A stretch of 38,929 nt of DNA from Marinilabiliaceae bacterium JC017. GTDB taxonomy: Bacteria > Bacteroidota > Bacteroidia > Bacteroidales > Marinilabiliaceae. Shown here in pieces: positions 8,446 to 16,021 of the stretch (its first letter is position 1; every line of letters starts with the position of its first letter). The position numbers and the translations under genes were made by a program. A model generated the notes under the pieces. It saw nothing but the letters and a program-made list of their open reading frames with translations, made no database searches and was not told where the DNA came from. The stretch covers positions 17,661 through 56,589 of the forward strand of contig RHGE01000040.1 in assembly GCA_004296775.1 (NCBI GenBank). The letters are read 5' to 3'.

Positions 8446-9747
8446 ATGAAAATGAGTTTAAAAGAAATACATAGTCTGTATTTAAAGGCTAACGGCATTA
8501 CAACAGACACGCGTAATTGTGTTGAAGGATTTATTTTTTTCGCTTTAAAAGGGGCGAATTTCGATGGGAATAAGTTTGTAAATGTTGCTTTTGATAACGG
8601 TGCTTCCTGGGCGGTGGTTGATGATCCCGCGTTAAAGGATCAGGACCGGATGATCTGGGTAGAGGATGTACTTCATGCCCTGCAGGAATTAGCCCGCTAT
8701 CACCGGAAATATTTAGGAATACCTATTTTAGGTATTACCGGAACCAATGGGAAAACAACAACTAAAGAGCTGGTCACTTGTGTGCTTTCTGAAAAGTTTT
8801 CTGTCACTTCAACATCAGGTAATTTAAATAATCATATAGGCGTTCCTTTGACGTTGCTGTCAATGGATAAGGAAACAGAGATTGGTGTTGTTGAAATGGG
8901 AGCTAATCATGGGGGCGAGATCGAGTTTCTGTGTTCTATAGCTGAACCGGATTATGGGATCATTACCAATGTTGGCAAAGCACATTTAGAGGGATTTGGT
9001 TCTTTTGAGGGGGTAAAAAAAGCAAAGGCAGAATTGTATTATTTTCTCAATAATAGCCAGGGAAAAGCATTTCTTAATTTGCAAAATGAGCATTTGAAAA
9101 GTATGGTGCCGAATGGCTTAGATGTGTTGACCTATGGTGTAACATCCGATGCCGCTGTAACCGGTAAAGCAGAAGGCTTAAATCCGTTTTTATCGGTTGT
9201 TTGGTCAAAGAAAGGGCAGTCTCATAACGTACAAACACATTTGTTAGGGGAGTATAATTGTGAGAATGTACTGGCTGCTGTATGTATCGGTTTGTTTTTT
9301 GATGTTCCGGCAGAAGGGATAAACAAGGCCATTGAAAGCTATATTCCATCCAATAACAGGTCTCAATATGTTAAAACAAAGTACAACGAAGTACTGATGG
9401 ATGCCTATAATGCCAATCCGTCGAGCATGGAAGTGGCGTTACGAAATTTCGATAAGATCAGGGGGGAGAATAAGACTGTAATATTGGGGGGTATGAAAGA
9501 GATGGGTGCCAGTTCAAAGGAAGAACATCAACGGTTGCTTGAGTTTTTAGCATCTCTTGAAATTGATCATGCCTTTCTCATCGGGGAAGAGTTTATGAAT
9601 TGGTCTGCTCAATATGAAAATTGGCAATACTTCGCTGATGTAAAAGAACTTCTTCAATATTTAAAGGAACACCCGCTAAATAATGCGCAGGTGTTGGTAA
9701 AAGGCTCTCGCAGTAATAAACTGGAAGTTGTATTGGATTACTTGTAG
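8446..9747 (+). CDS. murF: UDP-N-acetylmuramoyl-tripeptide-D-Ala-D-Ala ligase
   Basis: MurF adds D-Ala-D-Ala to the UDP-MurNAc-tripeptide in the last cytoplasmic step of peptidoglycan precursor synthesis. The 433-residue product has the Mur ligase ATP site GTNGKTTT (99-106), followed by EMGANHGGEI and NVGKAHLEGFGS in the central domain. DAYNANPSSM in the C-terminal domain is the MurF hallmark. An upstream in-frame ATG-like start at 8413 lies inside the gldJ terminator and is rejected. The ATG at 8446 is preferred, and 8452 is also possible. The gene ends 1 bp from the convergent glycosyltransferase stop, with no terminator between them. Confidence 0.95.
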   Translation: MKMSLKEIHSLYLKANGITTDTRNCVEGFIFFALKGANFDGNKFVNVAFDNGASWAVVDDPALKDQDRMIWVEDVLHALQELARYHRKYLGIPILGITGTNGKTTTKELVTCVLSEKFSVTSTSGNLNNHIGVPLTLLSMDKETEIGVVEMGANHGGEIEFLCSIAEPDYGIITNVGKAHLEGFGSFEGVKKAKAELYYFLNNSQGKAFLNLQNEHLKSMVPNGLDVLTYGVTSDAAVTGKAEGLNPFLSVVWSKKGQSHNVQTHLLGEYNCENVLAAVCIGLFFDVPAEGINKAIESYIPSNNRSQYVKTKYNEVLMDAYNANPSSMEVALRNFDKIRGENKTVILGGMKEMGASSKEEHQRLLEFLASLEIDHAFLIGEEFMNWSAQYENWQYFADVKELLQYLKEHPLNNAQVLVKGSRSNKLEVVLDYL

Positions 9748-9748
9748 A

Positions 9749-10765
9749 TCAGAGTTGATTGTAACAATGTTTTCTTTTAAAAAAGAAAGCTGTAATGATA
9801 TTGCCATGATACATTTCCGGTAGTGGTGTTACGAAGCTACCGGGATGTAAGGCTTTTCTTTTCTTCATAAAACGAGCGAAATGTTTGTAGAAAGAACCAT
9901 GCGCTTTTAATACTGCCCAAAAGAATTTCATTTCTCCCTTAGTGATAAAATGCAAGCCGGCGATGCCATCCAAAATCATGCGTTGGAAGAGGATGGGGAA
10001 TAGTTTTTTAGCCGGCAGGTTTTTCACTAGCATATAAAGATTGTTCCTGAAGTTCAAAAAGGTTTTACGGGCATCTTGTTGATTCAATGTACCGCCTCCC
10101 AGGTGAAGAACTTCTGCCTGTGTGACGGCTAAAATCTGGTAACCCTGGTTTTTAAAACGCCAGCATAGATCAATTTCTTCCATATGGGCAAAGAAATCTT
10201 CATCTAGTCCGCCTGAATTGAGGTACAAGTTGGATCGGACCATAAGAGCAGCACCACTGGCCCAAAAGACGGGAATGGAATGATCGTACTGGCCATCATC
10301 TTTTTCCACTTTGTTGAATAACCTTCCCCGGCAAAAGGGGTAACCAAATTTGTCGATAAAACCACCGGCAGCGCCAGCATATTCAAAGTGATCCGGCTTT
10401 GTGAAACTTTTTATTTTGGGCATGCATGCGGCTACATTAGGATTTGCATCCATCGCCTCAATAAGCGGGGGTAGCCAGTTGGGTAGGGGAGCTACATCTG
10501 AATTGAGCAACAGAAAATAGTCTGCTTCTACTTGTTTTAACGCTTTATTGTAGCCACCGGCAAAGCCATAGTTTTTATCCAGACGGATGATTTTTACCGA
10601 AGGAAATGATTGTTGAATAAAGTCGATACTGTCGTCACTTGAGGCGTTGTCAGCAACAATTACTTCCACATTGGGAAGCGAAGAGTTGTTGATAACATCG
10701 GGTAAAAACTTTTCAAGCAAATGGCGACCATTCCAGTTTAAGATTACTACAGCTACTTTATTCAT
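9749..10765 (-). CDS. family 2 glycosyltransferase (rhamnosyl-type)
   Basis: This is a GT-A fold glycosyltransferase of about 338 residues. The N-terminal VVILNWNG strand, DNAS at 39-42 and the metal-binding NSD at 88-90 give the nucleotide-sugar site. WASGAALMVR and GGLDEDFFAHMEEIDLCWRF in the middle are typical of WbbL-like family 2 enzymes. It probably transfers a sugar to an envelope polysaccharide, but donor and acceptor cannot be read from sequence. The start follows the acyltransferase stop as TAA-A-ATG, indicating translational coupling. An ATG at 10777 overlapping the upstream gene is the alternative. It is the last gene of a four-gene operon. Confidence 0.9.
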   Translation of the reverse strand: MNKVAVVILNWNGRHLLEKFLPDVINNSSLPNVEVIVADNASSDDSIDFIQQSFPSVKIIRLDKNYGFAGGYNKALKQVEADYFLLLNSDVAPLPNWLPPLIEAMDANPNVAACMPKIKSFTKPDHFEYAGAAGGFIDKFGYPFCRGRLFNKVEKDDGQYDHSIPVFWASGAALMVRSNLYLNSGGLDEDFFAHMEEIDLCWRFKNQGYQILAVTQAEVLHLGGGTLNQQDARKTFLNFRNNLYMLVKNLPAKKLFPILFQRMILDGIAGLHFITKGEMKFFWAVLKAHGSFYKHFARFMKKRKALHPGSFVTPLPEMYHGNIITAFFFKRKHCYNQL

Positions 10766-10766
10766 T

Positions 10767-11666
10767 TTATTTATCATCAGGCTTTTTAGAAAGAACGCGC
10801 GGGTTGGAGTGCTTCCAGCGTTTATGAGACCAGAGCCACAGTTCGGGGCGTTTTGTTATGATTTCTTCCAGTAATTTCACATGTCGATTGGTGATGTCGT
10901 GTAATTCTGTATCCTGCGGATTTTCTTCCAAAGGGATAATGTTTATCTCGTAATAGCCTCGCTTTACCTTGTCCATGTGAAGGAAGACAACCGGGTTTTT
11001 CATGAGGGATGAAATTTTTTCAGGCCCCAGGTGAATCGGTGTATTTTGATTCAAAAATTCGGTGTAGTATTGAATTTGTGGTTTACCGGGTGTCTGATCC
11101 GAAATAAGCCCCAAAAAGTAGCGTTTGTTTTCTCTTTTGAGGGTCAATACATCGCGCAACACACTTTTCATTTTGAAGTTAAGGGTGCCAAATCGCGAAC
11201 GGAGGAATAACATGTATTTATCGAAGTATTTATTGTGCAATGGTCTGTAAACTTCGCACCCTTGAGCAGAGACATGAAGATTAACTGTAGGTACCCATTC
11301 CCAGTTACCATAATGGGCAAGTACACCAGTCACATCTTTCCCTTTTTTAAACCATTCTTCTACGTATTCTGTGTTTTTATAGACCACCCTTTTTTTCATT
11401 GTTTTGGCTGAAACCGTATGTATTTTGATGGTCTCGAAAAACAGGTCACAAAAATGGCGGTAGAATTTATTTTTTATATGATTCAGCTCTTTTTCCGATT
11501 TTTCGGGGAAAGAGTAGCGGAGGCTTTCCAGGATTGTTGATTTACGGTAGCCAATTAACCGCACAAAAAGGTAGAAGAGATCCGAAAGACGGTATAAAAC
11601 CCAAAATGGTAAAAGACTCGTTAGCCACAACAATGGCAAGAGTATATAATAAGCTATTGCCTGCAT
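10767..11666 (-). CDS. LpxL/HtrB-like lipid acyltransferase
   Basis: This protein belongs to the lysophospholipid/lipid A acyltransferase family, which adds a secondary acyl chain to lipid A on the inner face of the inner membrane. The 299-residue protein opens with a hydrophobic membrane segment (residues 1-40). It has HYGNWE (His118 to Glu123), an H-x4-E form of the usual H-x4-D catalytic motif that is common in Bacteroidota homologues, and a C-terminal WLWSHKRWKH block. It follows the inositol-phosphatase-family gene by 6 bp and is coupled to the glycosyltransferase, which suggests an envelope-lipid role for the operon. The exact acyl donor and acceptor are not visible. Confidence 0.87.
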   Translation of the reverse strand: MQAIAYYILLPLLWLTSLLPFWVLYRLSDLFYLFVRLIGYRKSTILESLRYSFPEKSEKELNHIKNKFYRHFCDLFFETIKIHTVSAKTMKKRVVYKNTEYVEEWFKKGKDVTGVLAHYGNWEWVPTVNLHVSAQGCEVYRPLHNKYFDKYMLFLRSRFGTLNFKMKSVLRDVLTLKRENKRYFLGLISDQTPGKPQIQYYTEFLNQNTPIHLGPEKISSLMKNPVVFLHMDKVKRGYYEINIIPLEENPQDTELHDITNRHVKLLEEIITKRPELWLWSHKRWKHSNPRVLSKKPDDK

Positions 11667-11672
11667 AAGGTA

Positions 11673-12461
11673 TTATTTCATAAATCGTTTAACATCTGTA
11701 AGGAATTCATTGAAGATGGCCTTGTTGCCGGCCACCATCTCTTGTCCGAAAAGGTAATTATCTTCTCCGGAAAAATCGGATACACATCCGCCGGCCTGTT
11801 GAACCAGGAAAGCACCAGCGGCTACATCCCAGGCTTTCAGGTTGTATTCATAAAAGGCATCGAAGCGGCCACAGGCCACATAGGCCAGGTCGGTGGCTGC
11901 CGAACCCAGTCGGCGCACGCCATGTGTGTTGCGCATGAAGTATTCGAGGGATTGCATAAACCTATCCAGCAGAGCGTAGTTGGAGTAGGGGAAGCCGGTG
12001 GCAATTAATCCCTCTGCTACGCTGCCGGCCGACGAAACAGAAATGGTTTCACCATTCAGGAAGGCTGCTCCTCCTTTCCAGGAATAGAAACATTCATCGC
12101 GGCCCATTTCATAAACCACGCCAATAACCGTTTCCCCTTTTTCCTGCAGGGCAATGCTGATGGCATGAGGTGTCAGGCCGTGAATGAAATTGGTAGTGCC
12201 GTCAATGGGATCAATGATCCAGTTGTAGACGTCCCCTTGCTTGTCCACCGATTTTTCTTCGGCAATGAAGCCGGCCTCCGGAATGAGGGGTAATAATTCA
12301 GTGATTAGTTTTTTTTCAGCGGCTTTGTCCAGTTGTGTGACAAAGTCATTTTTGCCTTTTACCTCTATGTTCAGGCCTGACTTTTCCCTTTCCTGCTTGA
12401 TGAATAATCCCGTTCTGCGTGCCAGGTCTTTGACTTGAAGGCAAATTTCGTGATAGTTCAT
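11673..12461 (-). CDS. inositol monophosphatase family protein
   Basis: This is a Mg-dependent sugar-phosphate phosphatase of the IMPase/SuhB family with 262 residues, the normal length. The metal-binding motifs are intact: EE at 68-69, DPIDGTT at 84-90, and AWDVAAG followed by VQQAGG near residue 210. In bacteria these enzymes remove phosphate from inositol 1-phosphate or related sugar phosphates. The true substrate here is unknown. It lies 12 bp behind mtaB in the same transcript. No signal peptide is present, so it is cytoplasmic. Confidence 0.9.
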   Translation of the reverse strand: MNYHEICLQVKDLARRTGLFIKQEREKSGLNIEVKGKNDFVTQLDKAAEKKLITELLPLIPEAGFIAEEKSVDKQGDVYNWIIDPIDGTTNFIHGLTPHAISIALQEKGETVIGVVYEMGRDECFYSWKGGAAFLNGETISVSSAGSVAEGLIATGFPYSNYALLDRFMQSLEYFMRNTHGVRRLGSAATDLAYVACGRFDAFYEYNLKAWDVAAGAFLVQQAGGCVSDFSGEDNYLFGQEMVAGNKAIFNEFLTDVKRFMK

Positions 12462-12473
12462 GAATCTGCTTTT

Positions 12474-13790
12474 TTAAATCAGTTCAGCAAGAATGACGTT
12501 ACGTTCCAGGTCTAACGACTTTAGTTGAACCTGTTTTATCGTATTGGCCATTTGCTTGTCATATGGAATTTCAACTTTAATGTAATTCTCTGTAAAGCCG
12601 TGCATGGTGTCGTTGTGAGCAGCGCCTTCCAACAAAACATTAGCCTGTTGCCCCAGGAATGACCGGTAGAAATGAGCCAGTTTCTTTTCTGATAGCTGAT
12701 GCAATACATGGCTTCGGCGTTTTCTTTCCGGGATAGGTACCACATCGTCTATTTTTAATGCCTGGGTGTTGGGGCGTTCCGAGTAGGTGAAAACATGTAG
12801 CTGCGAAACATCCAGATCGGATAGGAACTGGTGTGCATCATTGAAAAAGTCAATTGTTTCCCCCCGTACACCAACGATAACATCCACGCCAATGAAGGCA
12901 TGAGGCATTAGTTGTTTGATAGTTTTTACCCGGTCGGCAAAAAGCTCACGGTTGTATCTTCTCTTCATTAATTGAAGCACCTGGTTATTACCCGACTGAA
13001 TAGGAATGTGAAAGTGTGGCATGAATTTTTTCGATTTGGCCACAAATTCAATGATTTCGTCGGTTAATAAATTGGGTTCAATGGATGAAATCCTGAACCG
13101 GTGAATGTCTTCAATCTGATCGAGTTGTTGAATGAGTTCAAAGAAGGTTTCATTTTGGTGTTTACCAAAATCGCCAATATTCACCCCGGTCAGGATGATT
13201 TCATGGGCACCTTCACTGACTGCTTTCTTTGCCAGCTCCACCGTTTTGGCAATGGTGTTGCTGCGGCTGCGGCCCCGGGCCAAGGGAATGGTGCAATAGG
13301 AGCAAAAATAATCGCATCCATCCTGTATCTTTAAAAAGCAACGGGTGCGGTCTCCCATGGAATAGGAAGGCTTGAAATCTTCGGTTTTTAATATTTTCCC
13401 CCGGTGAATTTCCGTGGTTGTATTTTTTGATAGATTGCCCAAATGAGAGGTTACATCAAACTTTTCATTGGAACCCAAAATCAAGTCCACACCTTCAATG
13501 TTAGAGATGCTCTCGGGTTTTAGCTGTGCGAAACAGCCGGTCACCACAATAAATGCCTCCGGATTTAGCCGGATCGCCTTTTTGATGGCTTGCTTGCATT
13601 TTTTATCGGCTATTTCTGTCACCGAACAGGTGTTGATGACATATACATCAGCCTTTTCGTTGAAACTAACTTTCTGGAATCCTTCCTCTCGCATAGTACG
13701 TGCTATGCTCGATGTTTCACTGAAATTGAGTTTGCAGCCCAGTGTAAAAAAGGCTGCTTTTTTATTTTCAAATACCGACTTATCAATCAT
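12474..13790 (-). CDS. mtaB: tRNA t6A37 methylthiotransferase MtaB
   Basis: MtaB is a radical-SAM enzyme that converts t6A37 to ms2t6A37 in tRNAs reading ANN codons. The 438-residue protein has the N-terminal UPF0004 domain with three cluster cysteines (Cys19 in TLGCKLN, Cys55 in NTCSV, Cys86 in TGCFAQ). The radical-SAM motif C-x3-C-x2-C is at 159, 163 and 166 (DGCDYFCSYC), and a C-terminal TRAM-like region follows. The GCKLN/NTCSVTE wording fits MtaB rather than MiaB or RimO. It is first in the operon, with a -7 box 28 bp upstream (13818-13825). Confidence 0.93.
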   Translation of the reverse strand: MIDKSVFENKKAAFFTLGCKLNFSETSSIARTMREEGFQKVSFNEKADVYVINTCSVTEIADKKCKQAIKKAIRLNPEAFIVVTGCFAQLKPESISNIEGVDLILGSNEKFDVTSHLGNLSKNTTTEIHRGKILKTEDFKPSYSMGDRTRCFLKIQDGCDYFCSYCTIPLARGRSRSNTIAKTVELAKKAVSEGAHEIILTGVNIGDFGKHQNETFFELIQQLDQIEDIHRFRISSIEPNLLTDEIIEFVAKSKKFMPHFHIPIQSGNNQVLQLMKRRYNRELFADRVKTIKQLMPHAFIGVDVIVGVRGETIDFFNDAHQFLSDLDVSQLHVFTYSERPNTQALKIDDVVPIPERKRRSHVLHQLSEKKLAHFYRSFLGQQANVLLEGAAHNDTMHGFTENYIKVEIPYDKQMANTIKQVQLKSLDLERNVILAELI

Positions 13791-13817
13791 TCCCCTCGCA
13801 ATTACTTAATGAAGCTG

Positions 13818-13825
13818 CAAAATTA
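13818..13825 (-). promoter_or_regulatory. -7 box of the mtaB operon
   Basis: On the minus strand this reads TAATTTTG, matching TAnnTTTG, and it would start transcription about 20 bases before the mtaB ATG. A -33 TTTG at standard spacing is not obvious. Confidence 0.5.
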
Positions 13826-13957
13826 GGAAAATCGATGGAATTATGGTTTTCTCAGGCAAATACCACTGACATAATTGCGTTAAATGCAGTTAAAAAGGCC
13901 TGTTTGAAGGTTAAAAAGGGAAAAATTGAACTTGAAATTTTCTTTAACAGGGGTAAA

Positions 13958-13990
13958 TACAAAATCAGCCGAAGTTTTGCTTCGGCTGAT
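13958..13990 (-). terminator. terminator after the T9SS-CTD gene
   Basis: An 11-bp perfect stem (13964-13974 with 13980-13990, ATCAGCCGAAG) and a 5-base loop lie 24 bp after the stop of the minus-strand gene at 14014. On that strand the stem is followed by TTTGTATTT, a weak but usable U-rich tail. Confidence 0.7.
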
Positions 13991-14013
13991 CGATTATTAG
14001 AGGGAGGTTAATT

Positions 14014-14499
14014 TTATTCTTGGATTATCTTTTTAGTAATAATTACTCCGGTGTCTGTTATTAATCTGATCACATGAAGGCCATTTTTTATGTTGATTAA
14101 CGGTATTTCAGTTTCATTGTCGTTTAGATCTTTTTGCCATACGGTTCGACCATCAATTGTTAAAAATTCGATGTGTTTAATGATTACACCCGAATTGGCT
14201 TTAATTGAAAAGTGGTTGGAACATGGATTTGGATAGATGGAGCTATCAGTTGTTTCAATGTCGTTGATGCCAACAAGCGTTTGTCCGCTGATGATCATTC
14301 TAATATGTCCGTTTTGGTTGTAATCTGTTTTATCTCTGATTTTTTTGTAATAAACAATTTGGTAGGTACTCTTATTACTGTTAGCTCTACTGATGATCCT
14401 GTCACAAAGGTGAGGATAGCAGAGGAGTAGATGAAGAACCCTGTTTGTTTTGCATGACAAGTAAATACAGTTTTTGGCTGGCGAAAATAGAAAAATCAT
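14014..14499 (-). CDS. short protein with T9SS type-A sorting domain
   Basis: The last 75 or so residues form a T9SS type-A C-terminal sorting domain (TIGR04183-like). It starts with IYPNPCSNHF, continues through EFLTIDGRTVWQ, and ends LHVIRLITDTGVIITKKIIQE. Such domains direct proteins through T9SS for PorU cleavage. The remaining N-terminal half is only about 85 residues, is cysteine-rich (CIYLSCK, LLCYPHLC) and lacks a clean signal peptide, which T9SS cargo needs. The ATG at 14499 is the best start in frame; a TTG lies 15 bp further up. I read it as the remnant of a larger cargo gene, or a gene with a frameshift near its 5' end. The CTD call is firm, the N-terminus is not. Confidence 0.6.
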   Translation of the reverse strand: MIFLFSPAKNCIYLSCKTNRVLHLLLCYPHLCDRIISRANSNKSTYQIVYYKKIRDKTDYNQNGHIRMIISGQTLVGINDIETTDSSIYPNPCSNHFSIKANSGVIIKHIEFLTIDGRTVWQKDLNDNETEIPLINIKNGLHVIRLITDTGVIITKKIIQE

Positions 14500-15223
14500 G
14501 AATAAAAGTGTCAAAAATTCTACCTGGAGATCCTTTTTATTTGTTCATCCTGTTTAAATATCTGTTCGTCAAAGTAAACAATTGATTTGCCAAAGGGGTG
14601 GTTAATTGTGCTGTTACGCTTTGAGGGTTTCGCAATTAACAAGATGAGTGAATACAGAATAAATTGTAATGCATCAACCAAAACTTTTGCCTTAATGCTG
14701 AACAGACAACTAACACCGGTTAAAAATCATTGGTTGGCAGAAGGGGGCGGATTAGCCCCTCAATTGATCGGGAGATTACCAGGCTTTTATCAGAAAGATC
14801 CACAAATAATTAATAAGGGGACAGGGATAAATTGTCCGGACTGTTATGGGATTAATGGATATCCTTAGAGGGGTGATTCGGGTGTGGTCCGGGTCATTGG
14901 GAAATTGGTCCGCATGATTTTTTAATGGTCCGCATCGTAGGGAAAGTGGTCCGGGTGATTTATAAACGCTCCGGCTCGTTGGGAAACCCGTCCGCTTCAT
15001 TGGGAAACCGCTCCGGGTGATTTATAAGTGGTCCGTTTCACTGGGAAACCCGTCCGGGAGATTGGGAAAGTGGTCCGTATGATTTTTGATCCGTCCGCAT
15101 TATTAAGAAAGCTGGTTGTAGGATCATCTATAGAGATTGGGTGTAATGGTAAAGGGTATGAAAGAGTAACTTGCATAATAGTGTTAGATATATTGAATTA
15201 CTAATCATTAAAATTGAATTTGT
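14500..15223. other. gene-free region around the 21-bp array
   Basis: I see no convincing gene in these 724 bases. A 93-codon plus-strand frame (14587-14868) has no recognisable domain, and a 74-codon minus-strand frame (14776-15000) runs through the repeat array. The notable content is the array at 14885-15111. The last 110 bases are ordinary AT-rich leader sequence for the gene at 15224. Confidence 0.5.
14885..15111. repeat. degenerate 21-bp tandem array, 11 units
   Basis: Eleven units of 19-22 bp each begin with [T/C/G]G/C-TCCG, and nearly all have G-TCCG as anchor. Two unit types alternate irregularly. One ends in a TTGGGAAA-like half (for example GTCCGCTTCATTGGGAAAC), and the other ends in GATTTATAA or GATTTTTTAA. 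The order by eye is A B A B A A B A A B A. The type-B units carry stops in the plus reading frame, so the array is not coding there. It is not CRISPR, since there are no spacers of independent sequence between long exact repeats. Confidence 0.75.
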
Positions 15224-15868
15224 ATGAGTAAATCAATCGAAAAATTTCTGACCGAATCGAAAATGGCGGTCGACAATGGTATTAATAAAAGTAGTATTGC
15301 TGTGCGTCTGGGAAATCTTGGTTATGGCACCGAGCAAATGAATGTGGGAGTAAATTTAGTGAATGAAGCGACGCAATTGCATCAAAATCAGAAAAAGGAG
15401 TATGGCGAACAGTATGCGGCCACCGACTATGTTGACATGGCTATAAAAGCGCTGAATGGTGTTTATATGAATCACTTGCAATTGGCGCGTATTGTGTTTA
15501 AAAATGAACGGGGAATAAGTGAGGCGCTTCAGTTAACCGGGAAACGGAAAAGGGTAATTCCGGAGTATCTGGCACAGGTGGGGCTGTTTTATAACAATGC
15601 CCTTTCTACCTTGACGGTAATGGAAGGGATGAAACGTTTCAATGTGTTGGAAGAACATCTTCAAAATGGGCTTACGTTGTTGAATAGTGCGAATGCTGCT
15701 TATCAGCAACAGAAAAAGGAGAAGGGGGAGGCCCAGGAGGCCACGGAGTTACGGGATGCCAAGTTGGAGGAGTTGGAGGAGTGGATGGGCGATTACCTGA
15801 AGGTGGCGCGTATTGCGGTGGCGGATAGTCCGCAGTTGCTGGAAGCGTTGGGTATTGTGGTTTCCTGA
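15224..15868 (+). CDS. unrecognised helical protein with internal duplication
   Basis: I do not recognise the family. The 214-residue product is predicted to be all helical, cytoplasmic (no signal or membrane segment) and rich in Gln, Glu and Lys. The two halves are related. GVNLVNEATQLHQNQKKEYGE, then LNGVYMNHLQLARIVF and ISEALQLTG (about residues 42-106), match GLTLLNSANAAYQQQKKEKGE, then LEEWMGDYLKVARIAV and LLEALGIV (about 144-211). This implies a duplicated helical bundle. It stands alone, with the 21-bp array upstream and a strong terminator downstream. The start ATG follows an AT-rich leader. Codon use looks ordinary for the window. Confidence 0.8.
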   Translation: MSKSIEKFLTESKMAVDNGINKSSIAVRLGNLGYGTEQMNVGVNLVNEATQLHQNQKKEYGEQYAATDYVDMAIKALNGVYMNHLQLARIVFKNERGISEALQLTGKRKRVIPEYLAQVGLFYNNALSTLTVMEGMKRFNVLEEHLQNGLTLLNSANAAYQQQKKEKGEAQEATELRDAKLEELEEWMGDYLKVARIAVADSPQLLEALGIVVS

Positions 15869-15882
15869 TACAGGGGACGTTT

Positions 15883-15931
15883 GGATGTTCGATGTTTGGA
15901 TGTTCGATGTTTGGATGTTTGGATGTTCGAT
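15883..15931. repeat. 15-bp direct repeats containing GGATGTTCGAT
   Basis: Three perfect copies of GGATGTTCGAT lie at 15883-15893, 15898-15908 and 15921-15931, with a truncated copy (GGATGTTT) at 15913-15920. The same 11-mer forms the 5' arm of the terminator at 15975. The repeats lie entirely between the gene stop and the terminator. Confidence 0.8.
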
Positions 15932-15974
15932 GTTTGAGAAACTGAGAATCTGAGAAATTGAAAAGTTGTGAATT

Positions 15975-16016
15975 GGGATGTTCGATATGTAGTTTTTATC
16001 GAACATCCCTTTTTTT
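15975..16016 (+). terminator. intrinsic terminator after the gene at 15224
   Basis: A 13-bp perfect stem (GGGATGTTCGATA, 15975-15987, with 15997-16009) and a 9-base loop are followed by T7. It ends 6 bp before the stop of the convergent PhoH gene. The minus-strand side has no T tract, so it works mainly in the plus direction. Confidence 0.92.
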
Positions 16017-16021
16017 ATTTT

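Noticed and set aside
14587-14868. 93-codon plus-strand frame next to the 21-bp array
   Set aside because: It has no recognisable domain, no promoter box and unusual composition; I treat it as chance.
14776-15000. 74-codon minus-strand frame through the 21-bp array
   Set aside because: Its residues simply follow the repeat units, and it has no homology that I recognise or start signal.
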